From DASQPR01 sp035713725 (GTDB lineage: Bacteria; Actinomycetota; Actinomycetes; Mycobacteriales; Micromonosporaceae), in NCBI GenBank assembly GCA_035713725.1, contig DASTMZ010000014.1, positions 1 through 64,000 of the forward strand: 64,000 nt of DNA. The letters are read 5' to 3'. The notes under the pieces were generated by a model. The model did no database searches. It saw only the letters and a program-made list of their open reading frames with translations, and was not told the origin of the DNA. Below are positions 48,123-57,565 of the stretch, piece by piece; within the stretch, counting starts at the first letter, position 1, and each line of letters starts with the position of its first letter. A program made the translations under genes and the position numbers.

Positions 48123-48458
48123 GTGGCCAGCAATGCGATCAAGGGCAGCCGCGTGGGCGCTGGCCCAGTTCGGCTGTCCGAACGGAGCGAGCCGGCACCA
48201 CGCCGGCACATCACGTACTGGTGCGCGAACGGGCACAGCGTCCGGCCGTGCTTCGCGATGGACGTCCCGCCACCCGAGACCTGGGACTGCCCGCACTGTG
48301 GGTTGCCGTGTGGGCCGGATCGCGACGCGCCACCAACCGCGCCGCACGCGGAGCCGTACAAGACGCATTTCGCGTACGTGCGCGAGCGCCGCTCGGACGC
48401 GGAGGGCGCGAAGCTCCTCGACGAGGCGCTCGCCGAACTCCGGGCCCGGCGCCGGTAG
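48123..48458 (+). CDS. rbpA: RNA polymerase-binding protein RbpA
   Basis: A 111-aa actinobacterial RNA polymerase-binding protein that stabilises the principal sigma factor on core enzyme. SNAIKGSRVGAGP at the N-terminus, then the zinc-ribbon-like RHITYWCANGHSVRPCFA and ETWDCPHCGLPCG, and the sigma-interacting helix ending in LLDEALAELRARR. The GTG at 48123 has AGGAG 9 nt upstream. Its stop is 8 bp from the convergent pgl stop. Confidence 0.96.
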   Translation: MASNAIKGSRVGAGPVRLSERSEPAPRRHITYWCANGHSVRPCFAMDVPPPETWDCPHCGLPCGPDRDAPPTAPHAEPYKTHFAYVRERRSDAEGAKLLDEALAELRARRR

Positions 48459-48466
48459 CCCTAGTG

Positions 48467-49237
48467 TCAGCGCAAGCTACGCAGCCGCGGTGACACGTCG
48501 GCCGCCGCCGCGCGGTCGAGCAGCCACATGGTGCGCTGCGTGCCGTGTACGCCGGCGGCCGGCACCTGGACCGGCCCGGCGCCGGCCAGCGCCAGCCCCA
48601 CCGCGTTCGCCTTGTCGTCTCCGGACGCGATGATCCACACGTCATCCGCGGTGTTGAGCGCGGCGAACGTGAGCGTCAGGCGGATCGGCGGCGGCTTCGG
48701 GCTGCCGCGTACGGCAGAACACGGCCGCGTGTCATACGCGACCGGATGCTCGGGAAACACCGATGCGACGTGCCCATCCTCGCCGATGCCGAGCAGGACG
48801 ACGTCGAAGTGCGGCAGCCGCTGGTGGCCACCGCCGGCCGAGGCGGCGAGCGCATCGGTGTAGCGAGCCGCGGCGGCCTCCGGATCGTCGCCGTCCGGCC
48901 CGTCCGACGCCGGCATCGGGTGCACCCGATCCGGCGACAGCGGCAGCGACTCCAGCAGCGCGCCGCGCACCTGCGTCTCGTTGCGCTCCGGATCGCCGCC
49001 GGGCAGGAATCGCTCGTCGCCCCACCACAAGTCGACGCGGCCCCAGTCGACGGCGTCGCGCACCGTGGAGGCGGCGAGCGCCGCATACGTACGCTCCGCG
49101 ATCCGCCCGCCGGTCAAGACGACGGTCGCCACGCCGCGTTCGGCTTGCGCGTCGATCATCCGTACCGCGAGCCGGGCGGCCACGGCGGACGCCAGCACGT
49201 CCGCGTTCGCGTGTACGACGACGCTCACCTCGGTCAT
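48467..49237 (-). CDS. pgl: 6-phosphogluconolactonase
   Basis: Hydrolyses 6-phosphogluconolactone in the oxidative pentose phosphate pathway. 256 aa of the DevB/SOL type: VVLTGGRIAERTYAAL near residue 40, WWGDERFLPGGDPERN, FDVVLLGIGEDGHVASVFP, and DVWIIASGDDKANAV. The ATG at 49237 overlaps the opcA stop (ATGA). It is the last gene of the leftward tkt-tal-zwf-opcA-pgl group. Confidence 0.95.
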   Translation of the reverse strand: MTEVSVVVHANADVLASAVAARLAVRMIDAQAERGVATVVLTGGRIAERTYAALAASTVRDAVDWGRVDLWWGDERFLPGGDPERNETQVRGALLESLPLSPDRVHPMPASDGPDGDDPEAAAARYTDALAASAGGGHQRLPHFDVVLLGIGEDGHVASVFPEHPVAYDTRPCSAVRGSPKPPPIRLTLTFAALNTADDVWIIASGDDKANAVGLALAGAGPVQVPAAGVHGTQRTMWLLDRAAAADVSPRLRSLR

Positions 49238-50400
49238 CGCTCGGCCTTCCGGGTGCCGGAGGAGCCGTTCTCCTGGCCGCCGCGTCCCGCTCGCGCGGAT
49301 GACTTTCGCTGCCGCTCGGCACCGGTACGCGCCGATACGGTGCCTCGGCGCGACGGCGATGTGGCGGCGACCGCGGCCTTCCCGGGACGCCGTCGCACTG
49401 GTCCGGCATCCACCTCGGGGGGCTCGGCGACTGCCGGGTCCTGCCACTCGTGGACGCGCATCGGCGGCCGGTCGTCGAGGTTCTTCACGCCGGCGAACGC
49501 ACCGAGCGCGGCGGCGTAGATCTCGTCTGCGTCAAGCCGGCGAAGCTCCTCGGCCAGTTCGTCGCCCAGCGGCCGGCGGGTCAGCGGCAGATCGCGATCG
49601 TTCTGCCCGGTGCGCCGCAGCACCGCCGAGTCGTTGTCGCGGGTCAGCGAGACCTCGTCGCCGTTCTCGCACACCAGGCGCACCTCGCGCATACGCGGGA
49701 ACTCGCTGGTGGCCTTCAGCCGCGGCAGGTGACCGAGGCGCGAGCCCAACCAGCCGCGCATCAACGCCGCGGTCGGATCCGCCGCCGGCGCCACGACGGT
49801 CGCGCTCGTCACCGGGCACTCGATCGTGTCGAACGCGCCAGCGACCAGCGTGCGCCACGGCGTGATGCGGCACCACGCGAGATCGGTGTCGCCCGGCGCG
49901 TAGTCGGCGGCGCGCATCTTCAGCGCAGCGATCGGGTCCGACGACTGCGCGGCATCGGTCACTCGACGATCGCTGTAGACACCGAGCGGGTCGTTGGCGA
50001 TCTTCCGCGGCGGCTCGCCGTGCCACCACGTGACGACGGGTACGTCCGGGGCCAGCAGCGGCAGTACAACACTCTCCGCATGCAGCGCGAGCCGTCCCTG
50101 CGTGCGGAGCACGGCGGCCTCGCACGGTCCGAGCCGGCCGCCCACCACGATCTCGGCGTCCAGCCGGCTTCGCTCCGAGATGCTGGTTTCGACGCGCACC
50201 ACGATCACCAATCGACACGGGTGCGCCGAGGCAGCGATGGTGGCGGCCGCTTCGGCCTCGCGTACCCGTCGTTCGTCCACGACGGCGACCAACGTCAGAG
50301 CGATCCCGCTGGTCACACCGCCGGCGTTGCGCCGCTCCGCGGCCAACGCCTTGACCACCTCGTTGCCAGTGGTATCCCAAAGGCCGATCACCGGGTCCAT
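49234..50400 (-). CDS. opcA: Glucose-6-phosphate dehydrogenase assembly protein OpcA
   Basis: A 388-aa OpcA homologue, an allosteric partner of Zwf in cyanobacteria and actinobacteria. Conserved blocks include HPCRLVIVVR near residue 61, PLLAPDVPVVTWWHGEPP near 114 and LAWCRITPWRTL. The final 50 residues are an Arg/Ser/Ala-rich basic tail that looks disordered. Placed 28 bp after zwf, as usual. Confidence 0.94.
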   Translation of the reverse strand: MDPVIGLWDTTGNEVVKALAAERRNAGGVTSGIALTLVAVVDERRVREAEAAATIAASAHPCRLVIVVRVETSISERSRLDAEIVVGGRLGPCEAAVLRTQGRLALHAESVVLPLLAPDVPVVTWWHGEPPRKIANDPLGVYSDRRVTDAAQSSDPIAALKMRAADYAPGDTDLAWCRITPWRTLVAGAFDTIECPVTSATVVAPAADPTAALMRGWLGSRLGHLPRLKATSEFPRMREVRLVCENGDEVSLTRDNDSAVLRRTGQNDRDLPLTRRPLGDELAEELRRLDADEIYAAALGAFAGVKNLDDRPPMRVHEWQDPAVAEPPEVDAGPVRRRPGKAAVAATSPSRRGTVSARTGAERQRKSSARAGRGGQENGSSGTRKAER

Positions 50401-50428
50401 CCCTTCGCGTCGGTGCGACCCGCGCGTC

Positions 50429-51988
50429 TCACGCGCGCCGCCACGTGTGGCCGTCGCGGGCGAGCATCTCGTCGGCCGCGCGCGGTCCCCATTCGCCGGC
50501 CCGGTACGGGTCGGGCGTGGTGCCCGCCCACGCCGCCTCGAGCGGGTCCACGACGCGCCAACTCGCCTCGACCTCGGCCGCGTCCGGGAACAGCGTCCGG
50601 TCGCCGATCAGCACGTCGAGAATCAGTCGTTCGTACGCCTCCGGCGACGAGTCCGTGAACGCCTCGCCGTATTGGAAGTCCATCGCGATGTCCCGTAACT
50701 CCATCGCCGTGCCCGGCACTTTCGAGCCGAACTTCACCGCGAGACCTTCGTCCGGCTGCACGCGGACGACGAGTTGGTTCTGCCCGAGGGCTCGTACGTC
50801 GGCCGGGTCGAACGGCAGATGTGGAGCGCGCTTGAACAGCACGGCGATCTCGGTCACCCGGCGGGGCATGCGCTTGCCGGCCCGGATGTAGAACGGGACC
50901 GCCGCCCACCGCCGGTTCTGCACACCGAGCCGCACCGCGACGTACGTCTCCGTAGTGGAGTCCGGCGGGACGTCCTTCTCTTCGAGGTACCCGATGGCAC
51001 GTTCGCCGGCCACCCACCCGGGCAGGTATTGCCCTCGTACGGTGTCCGCGGCGACATCCGACGGCAACGTGATGGCGCGCAGCACCTTGAGCTTCTCGGC
51101 ACGGATCTCGGCGGCCTCGAAGCTCGTCGGCTCCTCCATCGCCACCATGGCGAGCAGTTGCAGCAAATGGTTCTGCAGCACGTCGCGTGCCGTACCGGCC
51201 GCGTCGTAAAACGCCGCGCGCGAGCCGATGCCGACGTCCTCGGCCATGGTGATCTGCACCGAATCCACGTAGTTCGAGTTCCACAGCGGCTCGAACAACG
51301 TGTTCGCGAATCGCAGCGCGAGGATGTTCTGCACCGTCTCCTTGCCGAGGTAGTGGTCGATGCGGAACACGTCCTGGGCGGTGAAGACCTCGTCCACCAA
51401 AGAGTTGAGCTGCTGGGCGGACGCGAGGTCGTGGCCGAACGGCTTCTCCACAACGACGCGCCGCCACCCGCCGGACTTCGTGTTGTCGGCCAACCCGGTG
51501 CGCGCCAGCTGCTTGAGCACCACCGGGAACGCAGCTGGCGGGATGGACAGGTAGAACGCCGCGTTGCCCTGGATCCGATGCGTGTCGCGCAGGTCGTCGA
51601 GGGTCTGCGTGAGTTGGTCGAAGGCATTGTCGTCGTCGAACGAGCCACCGACGAACTTGATGTTGCCGGCGAGTCGAGCCCACACCTCGTCACGCCACGG
51701 CGTGCGGGCATGCTCCTGCGCCGCGATTCGGGCGAGCGCCTCGAAGTCTTCGTCGCCCCAGTCGCGCCGAGCAAACCCGGCGACCACGAAGCTCGGCGGT
51801 AGCATGCCGCGGTTCGCGAGGTCGTAGATCGCCGGGATCAGCTTCTTGCGCGCGAGGTCGCCGGTGACGCCGAAGATCACCAGCGCGCATGGTTCGGGGA
51901 TGCGCGGCAGCCGATGATCGCGGGGATCGCGCAGCGGGTTCGAGCTCTCGTGGTCGAAGTCGTCGCGAACGACGGGAACTCCGGTCAT
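50429..51988 (-). CDS. zwf: Glucose-6-phosphate 1-dehydrogenase
   Basis: 519 aa. Coenzyme loop GVTGDLA (40-46), EKPFG (181-185), and the active-site signature RIDHYLGKE (209-217) with its catalytic His and the substrate Lys. It commits glucose-6-phosphate to the pentose phosphate pathway and makes NADPH. ATG 51988; the 103-bp gap to tal could hold a minor promoter. Confidence 0.97.
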   Translation of the reverse strand: MTGVPVVRDDFDHESSNPLRDPRDHRLPRIPEPCALVIFGVTGDLARKKLIPAIYDLANRGMLPPSFVVAGFARRDWGDEDFEALARIAAQEHARTPWRDEVWARLAGNIKFVGGSFDDDNAFDQLTQTLDDLRDTHRIQGNAAFYLSIPPAAFPVVLKQLARTGLADNTKSGGWRRVVVEKPFGHDLASAQQLNSLVDEVFTAQDVFRIDHYLGKETVQNILALRFANTLFEPLWNSNYVDSVQITMAEDVGIGSRAAFYDAAGTARDVLQNHLLQLLAMVAMEEPTSFEAAEIRAEKLKVLRAITLPSDVAADTVRGQYLPGWVAGERAIGYLEEKDVPPDSTTETYVAVRLGVQNRRWAAVPFYIRAGKRMPRRVTEIAVLFKRAPHLPFDPADVRALGQNQLVVRVQPDEGLAVKFGSKVPGTAMELRDIAMDFQYGEAFTDSSPEAYERLILDVLIGDRTLFPDAAEVEASWRVVDPLEAAWAGTTPDPYRAGEWGPRAADEMLARDGHTWRRA

Positions 51989-52091
51989 GACGTGTCGCCC
52001 CTTACCGACGGTCTGTCTGGCCGCATGTCATCGCCTGCCGTGTCACGCTCGTTCGGCCGTACGGCGCCGATAACCATTGCGCCGTCGCGTG

Positions 52092-53201
52092 TTATGCCTT
52101 CACCGCGGTGAGTTGCGAAACGACGCTCGAACGCATTTCGTTCCAGCTCGCCTCGAACTTGTCCACGCCCTCGCGCTCGAGCGTGTCGACCACGTCGTGG
52201 TAGTCCACACCGAGCGCGGCGAGGTCGTCGAGGACCTTCTGCGCGGCGGCGTAAGAACCAGTCACCGCGTCCGGACGCGTCTCGCCGTGGTCGGCGAACG
52301 CTCGGATCGTCGGCTCCGGCATGGTGTTCACCACGCCCGGTGCGACGAGTTCCTCGACGTACATCACGTCGCGGTAGGCCGGGTTCTTCGTGGACGTCGA
52401 CGCCCACAGCGGCCGCTGCGGCCTGGCACCCGCGGCGGCCAGCGCTGCCCATCGCTCGGTGGCGAACGCCTTTTCGTACAACTGGTACGCCAGCTGCGCG
52501 TTCGCGATCGCTGCCTTGCCGTGCATCGCCTGCGCCTCCGGCGTACCGATCTTGTCCAGGCGCTTGTCCACCTCGGTGTCCACGCGGGACACGAAGAACG
52601 ACGCGACCGAGGCCATCTTCGAGATGTCGTGGCCGTTGGCCTTGGCTTGTTCCATGCCGGCGAAGAACGCGTCCATCACGTCCTTGTAGCGCTCGAGCGA
52701 GAAGATCAGCGTCACGTTCACGCTGATGCCCTGCGCGAGCGTCGCGGTGATGGCCGGGACGCCCGCCGCCGTGGCGGGAATCTTGATGAACAGGTTCTCG
52801 CGATCCACGAGCCACCACAGCTGTCGCGCTTCGGCGTTGGTCTTCTCGGTCTCGTACGCCATCCGTGGGTCGACCTCGATGGAGACGCGGCCGTCCACGC
52901 CACTCGACGCGTCGTACGCCGGCCGCAGCACGTCGCATGCCCACCGCACGTCGTACGTGGTGATCATCCGACCGGCCTCTTCCGCGCTGACCTCGCGTAG
53001 CGCTAGGTCGGTCACCTGGCCCGCGTAGTCGTCGGAGTCCTCAAGCGCCTTCGCGAAGATCGTCGGGTTGCTCGTCACGCCGACCACGTGTTGGTCGTCG
53101 CGCAGCTTCGCCAGGCCGCCAGTGGCCAGGCGCTCCCGGGAAATGTCATCGAGCCAGACCGCCACTCCGGCGGCGGACAGCTCTGCGAGTCGATCGGCCA
53201 T
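52092..53201 (-). CDS. tal: Transaldolase
   Basis: 369 aa of the larger bacterial/plant TalB-like class. The N-terminal VGVTSNPTIFAKAL and the Schiff-base lysine K140 in NLFIKIPAT are clear; SVNVTLIFS and ASFFVSRVDTEVDK follow. Interconverts sedoheptulose-7-phosphate/glyceraldehyde-3-phosphate and erythrose-4-phosphate/fructose-6-phosphate. The ATG at 53201 has GGAGAGGG upstream. Confidence 0.96.
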   Translation of the reverse strand: MADRLAELSAAGVAVWLDDISRERLATGGLAKLRDDQHVVGVTSNPTIFAKALEDSDDYAGQVTDLALREVSAEEAGRMITTYDVRWACDVLRPAYDASSGVDGRVSIEVDPRMAYETEKTNAEARQLWWLVDRENLFIKIPATAAGVPAITATLAQGISVNVTLIFSLERYKDVMDAFFAGMEQAKANGHDISKMASVASFFVSRVDTEVDKRLDKIGTPEAQAMHGKAAIANAQLAYQLYEKAFATERWAALAAAGARPQRPLWASTSTKNPAYRDVMYVEELVAPGVVNTMPEPTIRAFADHGETRPDAVTGSYAAAQKVLDDLAALGVDYHDVVDTLEREGVDKFEASWNEMRSSVVSQLTAVKA

Positions 53202-53245
53202 GTCCCTCTCCTCGAACTCCCTTGCCCGGCAACGCGGCCGGCGTG

Positions 53246-55357
53246 TCAACTGGCGGTGATCTCACCCTGGATCGCGCCGGCCTTGCCGAGCGACGCGTGC
53301 GCCGCCGCGACGACGTTGTCGGTCGTAAAGCCGAACTGTTCGAACAGCACTTGGTACGACGCGGACGCGCCATAGTGTTCAATGCTGACGCACTCGCCGG
53401 CCGGTCCGACGAGGTCGCGCCACGACATCGCGATGCCGGCCTCCACGCTGACTCGCGCCTTCACCGCCGGCGGCAGGATCAGATCGCGGTACGCCAGATC
53501 CTGCGCGTCGAACCATTCGCGGCACGGCATGGACACCACGCGCGTCCCGACGCCCTCCGCCTCGAGCCGCTCGCGCGCGGCCACGCACAGCTGCACCTCT
53601 GAGCCGGTGCCGATGAGGATCACCTGCGGCATCGGCGTCGACGAGTTAGCCAGAATGTAGCCGCCGCGGACCGCGCCGTCGGCCGGCGCGAGCGCCTCGC
53701 GATCGAACACCGGCAGGTTCTGGCGCGTCAAGCACAGTCCGGTCGGCCGGTCGGTATGCTCCAACGCCATCCGCCAGGCCCACGCGGTTTCGTTGGCGTC
53801 CGCCGGGCGGACCACGTCGAGACCCGGGATGGCGCGCAGCGCGGTGATTTGCTCGATCGGTTGGTGCGTCGGGCCGTCCTCGCCGAGCCCGATCGAGTCG
53901 TGCGTCCACACGTAGATGACCGGGATCTGCATGAGCGACGCGAGGCGCACCGCCGGGCGCATGTAGTCGGAGAACACCAGGAACGTGCCGCCGTAGGCCC
54001 GGGTGCCGCCGTGCAACACGATGCCGTTGAGGATCGCGCCCATGCCGTGCTCGCGAATGCCGAAGTGGAGCGTCCGGCCGTACCAGTCGCCGGGAAACTC
54101 CTTCGTCGCGTGCTCCGGCGGGATGAACGACGGTTCGCCCTCCATCGTCGTGTTGTTGCTCTCCGCGAGGTCGGCCGACCCGCCCCACAACTCCGGCAGC
54201 ACCGGTGCAAGCGCCTGCAGCACGTCGCCGGACGCCTTGCGGGTGGACATTCCCTTGGGATCGGCCGGGAATTGCGGCAGTGCGTCGACCCAGCCGGCCG
54301 GGAGGGTACGCGTGGCCATCCGGTCGAAGAGCGCCGCGCGCTCCTTGTTCGCCGTCCGCCAGGCGTCGAAGCCGACCTGCCACTCGGCGCGCGCTTCGCG
54401 GCCTCGTACCGCCACCTCGCGCGCGTGGCGCAGCACCTCGGGGTCCACCTCGAACGACTTGTCGGGATCGAAGCCGAGCACCTTCTTCGTGGCGGCCACC
54501 TCGTCGGCGCCCATCGCGGAGCCGTGGATTTTGCCGGTGTTCTGCTTGTTCGGCGCCGGCCAGCCGATGATCGTCTTGAGCGCGATGAACGACGGCCGGT
54601 CGGTGACCTTCTGTGCCTCGAGGATCGCGCGGTAGAGCGCTTCCGGATCCTCGCGGTAGCCGTCCGGATGGCGCCAGGTGACGTGCTGCACGTGCCAGCC
54701 GTACGCCTCGTAACGCGCCGCGACGTCCTCGGACTTCGCGATGTTCGTGTCGTCCTCGATGGAGATCTGGTTGTCGTCCCAGATCATCAACAGGTTGCCG
54801 AGCCGCTGGTGTCCGGCGAGCGCGGCGGCCTCGTGGCTGATGCCCTCCTCCATGTCGCCGTCCGAGGCGAGCACGTAGATGGAGTGATCGAACGGGCTCT
54901 CGCCGGGCGCGGCGTCCGGGTCGAACAGCCCGCGCTCGCGCCGGGCCGCCATCGCCATGCCGACCGCGTTGCCGATGCCCTGGCCGAGCGGACCGGTCGT
55001 GGTCTCGACGCCGACCGTGTGCCCGTGCTCGGGGTGGCCGGGCGTGAGCGAGCCCCACGTCCGCAATGCCTTCAGGTCGGCCAGCTCGAGGCCGTACCCG
55101 GACAGGTAGAGCTGGATGTAGAGGGTGAGGCTGGAATGCCCGCACGACAACACGAAACGGTCCCGGCCGGGCCACGCCGGATCGGTCGGGTCATGTCGCA
55201 TCACGCGCTGGAACAGCAGGTACGCGGCCGGCGCCAGGCTCATCGCCGTACCAGGGTGACCGTTGCCCGTCTTCTCCACGGCGTCGGCGGCCAGCACACG
55301 GATGGTGTCGACGGCCTTGCGGTCGATCTTCGACCAGGTCAACTTCGGTCCGGTCAC
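53246..55357 (-). CDS. tkt: Transketolase
   Basis: A thiamine-diphosphate enzyme of 703 aa. GNGHPGTAMSLAP (31-43), the TPP/Mg motif SDGDMEEGISHE...DDN (165-196), and the pyrimidine-domain FLVFSDYMRPAVRLASLM. The GTG at 55357 with AAAGGAG at 9 nt gives the typical start (PKLTWSKIDRKAVDTIRVLA). An in-frame upstream stretch of Ser/Pro/Ala repeats is the product of an 18-bp repeat and probably untranslated. First gene of the pentose phosphate operon. Confidence 0.96.
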   Translation of the reverse strand: MTGPKLTWSKIDRKAVDTIRVLAADAVEKTGNGHPGTAMSLAPAAYLLFQRVMRHDPTDPAWPGRDRFVLSCGHSSLTLYIQLYLSGYGLELADLKALRTWGSLTPGHPEHGHTVGVETTTGPLGQGIGNAVGMAMAARRERGLFDPDAAPGESPFDHSIYVLASDGDMEEGISHEAAALAGHQRLGNLLMIWDDNQISIEDDTNIAKSEDVAARYEAYGWHVQHVTWRHPDGYREDPEALYRAILEAQKVTDRPSFIALKTIIGWPAPNKQNTGKIHGSAMGADEVAATKKVLGFDPDKSFEVDPEVLRHAREVAVRGREARAEWQVGFDAWRTANKERAALFDRMATRTLPAGWVDALPQFPADPKGMSTRKASGDVLQALAPVLPELWGGSADLAESNNTTMEGEPSFIPPEHATKEFPGDWYGRTLHFGIREHGMGAILNGIVLHGGTRAYGGTFLVFSDYMRPAVRLASLMQIPVIYVWTHDSIGLGEDGPTHQPIEQITALRAIPGLDVVRPADANETAWAWRMALEHTDRPTGLCLTRQNLPVFDREALAPADGAVRGGYILANSSTPMPQVILIGTGSEVQLCVAARERLEAEGVGTRVVSMPCREWFDAQDLAYRDLILPPAVKARVSVEAGIAMSWRDLVGPAGECVSIEHYGASASYQVLFEQFGFTTDNVVAAAHASLGKAGAIQGEITAS

Positions 55358-55370
55358 GGCACAGCACTCC

Positions 55371-55424
55371 TTTGGTGCGGGTGACGAATTTGGTGCGGGT
55401 GACGATCGTGGTGCGGGCAACGAC
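55371..55424. repeat. 18-bp x 3 tandem repeat in the tkt leader
   Basis: Units of the form TTTGGTGCGGGTGACGAA begin at 55371, 55389 and 55407 (third degenerate). The first starts immediately beside the complement of the tkt ribosome site. Confidence 0.85.
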
Positions 55425-55616
55425 GGTGCTGATCGCGCTGCGGCGCACTGCCGCAAGCGTCGTCGCGGTGCGGTCGCGTGCGGCCCGGCGCGCGGGCATC
55501 TAGTCCAAACCCTACCCACCGAAAGCACCTTGATGCGCGATCACCCCAAGTGTTCAGCCGGCCGTCCGTCCGGCCGATTCGTGCCCGGCTGGGCGATCGG
55601 GTTAGCACGGCGAACG

Positions 55617-55716
55617 GTGTGACGACCGGCACGTCGGCGGGCGCTGAATCGTTGTGACGGCGGGCACGTCGGTGGGTGCTGATCGTTGTGACGGCGGGCA
55701 CGTCGGTGGGTGCTGG
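55617..55716. repeat. 34-bp x 3 tandem repeat upstream of ctaB
   Basis: Three consecutive units starting at 55617, 55651 and 55685; the second and third are almost identical (shared GTTGTGACGGCGGGCACGTC). Confidence 0.85.
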
Positions 55717-55834
55717 GGGAGGCGCCAGCAACGGCGCGTACGCTGTGCTCCGGCGTGCTAGCCGTTTGTCGCGCTCGCCGCATTTGTGATCGGCCCGCGC
55801 GTGTTGCGCCGAACCGGAAGGTGGCATTTTTCGC

Positions 55835-56854
55835 GTGAGCACGCTTGCCGACCGGTCCAGCCCGCTGATGATCGATCCGACTCCGGTCGACGTGACCGCG
55901 CCGCCCGTAGAGTCTTCCGAGACGCCTGCCGGACCGACCCAGGCGAGTGGTCGAGCGACCAGCCGAGTCCGAGCGGATTTCCGCATGCGGGTGCGGGCCT
56001 ACGTCACGCTCACCAAGCCACGCATCGTCGAGTTGCTGCTCGTCACGACCGTACCCACGATGTTCCTGGCGGCCCGCGGACTGCCGAACGTCTGGCTCAC
56101 CATCGTGGTGGTCGTCGGCGGCGCGCTCGCCGCCGGCGCGGCCAACACCTTCAACTGCTACCTGGACCGCGACATCGACCAGGTGATGAAGCGCACCGCA
56201 CGCCGGCCCCTGGCGGCGCACACGATATCGCCGCGCCACGTGCTGATCTTCGGCGTGGTGCTGACCGTGACGTCGATCGCGTTGATGGCAGCCTTTACGA
56301 ACTGGTTGGCCACCGGCCTGACGGCGGCGGCAATCGCCTACTACGACCTCGTCTACACGATGTGGCTCAAGCGGACCACGCCGCAGAACACCGTGTGGGG
56401 TGGCGTCTGCGGAGCGATGCCCGTGTTGATCGGCTGGGCGGCGGTGACCGGCGGTCTCGACGTCCGGGCGTGGCTACTGTTCGCGGTCGTGTTCGCCTGG
56501 CAGCCACCACACTTCTACGCGTTGGCGATCAAGTTCCGCGACGACTATGCGCGCGCCGGCATCCCGATGCTGCCGGTGGTCGCGTCCGCCCGGCGGGTGG
56601 CCACCGAGACGGTGCTCTACAGCTGGCTGACGGTCGCGGCGTCGTTGGCGCTGTGGCCGTTCGGCATGGGACCGATATACGGCGTCACCGCGGTGGCCAC
56701 CGGAGCGGCGCTGCTCGTCGAGGCGCATCGGTTGTACGGACAGGCTCGGCGCGGTGTCGCGATCAAACCCATGCGGCTGTTCCACTGGTCGACGACGTAC
56801 CTGACGCTGGTGTTTGTCGCGGTTCTGGCGGACGCGCTCGTCACGTTCCACTGA
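55835..56854 (+). CDS. ctaB: Protoheme IX farnesyltransferase (heme O synthase)
   Basis: A 339-aa UbiA-family membrane prenyltransferase that adds a farnesyl group to heme B to give heme O for cytochrome c oxidase. The Mg-pyrophosphate motif NCYLDRDID (107-115) is followed by MKRTARRPL, with YYDLVYTMWLKR as the second conserved loop. About nine hydrophobic helices. A hydrophilic 50-residue N-terminal extension precedes the core YVTLTKPRIVELL. The GTG at 55835 is the furthest supportable start. The partner ctaA lies 3 kb further on. Confidence 0.94.
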   Translation: MSTLADRSSPLMIDPTPVDVTAPPVESSETPAGPTQASGRATSRVRADFRMRVRAYVTLTKPRIVELLLVTTVPTMFLAARGLPNVWLTIVVVVGGALAAGAANTFNCYLDRDIDQVMKRTARRPLAAHTISPRHVLIFGVVLTVTSIALMAAFTNWLATGLTAAAIAYYDLVYTMWLKRTTPQNTVWGGVCGAMPVLIGWAAVTGGLDVRAWLLFAVVFAWQPPHFYALAIKFRDDYARAGIPMLPVVASARRVATETVLYSWLTVAASLALWPFGMGPIYGVTAVATGAALLVEAHRLYGQARRGVAIKPMRLFHWSTTYLTLVFVAVLADALVTFH

Positions 56855-57229
56855 GCCAATTCGGCTCGTCTTCGGTCACCCTCCGTCGCGCCAATGGCGC
56901 AACTTGCGGTCGCTCTCGGTTGCGGGTACGGTGCCCGGATCCGCCCGTACCGTGACCGGATGCGCCGCTTGACCGCAGTGGGCTTCCAACGGTGCTATGG
57001 CACGTTTTGAGGTTTCTCGCGGAGAAACGCCGAGGTCATCCGTACTACGGTTGATCGAGAGTCAGACAGCCGACACTTAGAGCCGGATTTGCCGGGCGCC
57101 TTTGTCGCGTTAAATCTGAAAAATCGGCTGATCGCCGTGACGTGGATCACGCCTACCGTGCGTAACCACGGTCACAAAGGCGCCGCGACCAACGCGGTTA
57201 CCGACCGTGGTCTGCTTACGCTGACTGAC
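56855..57229. promoter_or_regulatory. ctaB downstream / small-gene upstream region
   Basis: 375 bp. Contains a 7-bp hairpin GTTTCTC-gcg-GAGAAAC (57012-57028), a CRP/GlxR-like site (57137-57150) and a perfect 6-bp inverted repeat ACCGTG-N6-CACGGT (57155-57172), the last two just upstream of the gene at 57230. Confidence 0.5.
57137..57172. promoter_or_regulatory. CRP/GlxR-like box and adjacent inverted repeat
   Basis: GTGA-N6-TCAC (57137-57150) has both half-sites of the CRP/GlxR consensus. ACCGTG-N6-CACGGT (57155-57172) follows directly. Both lie 58-93 bp upstream of the ATG at 57230. Confidence 0.45.
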
Positions 57230-57565
57230 ATGGCAGATGGTTCCGACGCAGTCGCGACCGCCACCGCTCCGAACCCGAGCGTCACGCCGGCCGACATTGT
57301 CGCCGGAATGAAGACGTTCGTGACGGTGCACGGCGGCGCACGTGCAGTCATTGAGTACGTCGGCCGACGTGGGGCAAGGATCGTCCTCGTGGGTGAGGAC
57401 GGCGAGTGGGCCGACTACTTTGCGGACGGCACCGACGTCGCGCGTGAGGCGTGCGCGACGGCCGGCGTCCGTGTCGACAACGAGTGGGAGCGCGAACTGA
57501 TCGAGCAGATGCGCCCGAGCAACGACCTGTGGCGGTCGATGAGCCGCCGCATCTTCGCGCGGTAG
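57230..57565 (+). CDS. Conserved small protein of unknown function
   Basis: A 111-aa soluble protein I cannot assign. After a 20-residue polar start it has an alpha/beta-looking middle (MKTFVTVHGGARAVIEYVGR, then ARIVLVGEDGEWADYFADG) and a helical C-terminus rich in Trp, Arg and Glu (WERELIEQMRPSNDLWRSMS). Codon use is strongly coding. ATG 57230 is chosen because the frame upstream overlaps likely operator sites. A strong terminator follows, so it is monocistronic. Confidence 0.65.
   Translation: MADGSDAVATATAPNPSVTPADIVAGMKTFVTVHGGARAVIEYVGRRGARIVLVGEDGEWADYFADGTDVAREACATAGVRVDNEWERELIEQMRPSNDLWRSMSRRIFAR

Larger units (their letters stand above)
55358..55834. promoter_or_regulatory. Divergent tkt-ctaB region with two tandem repeat arrays
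   Basis: 477 bp between divergent tkt and ctaB. It holds an 18-bp x 3 array directly at the tkt ribosome site and a 34-bp x 3 array nearer ctaB (both listed). No gene is credible. Confidence 0.5.
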
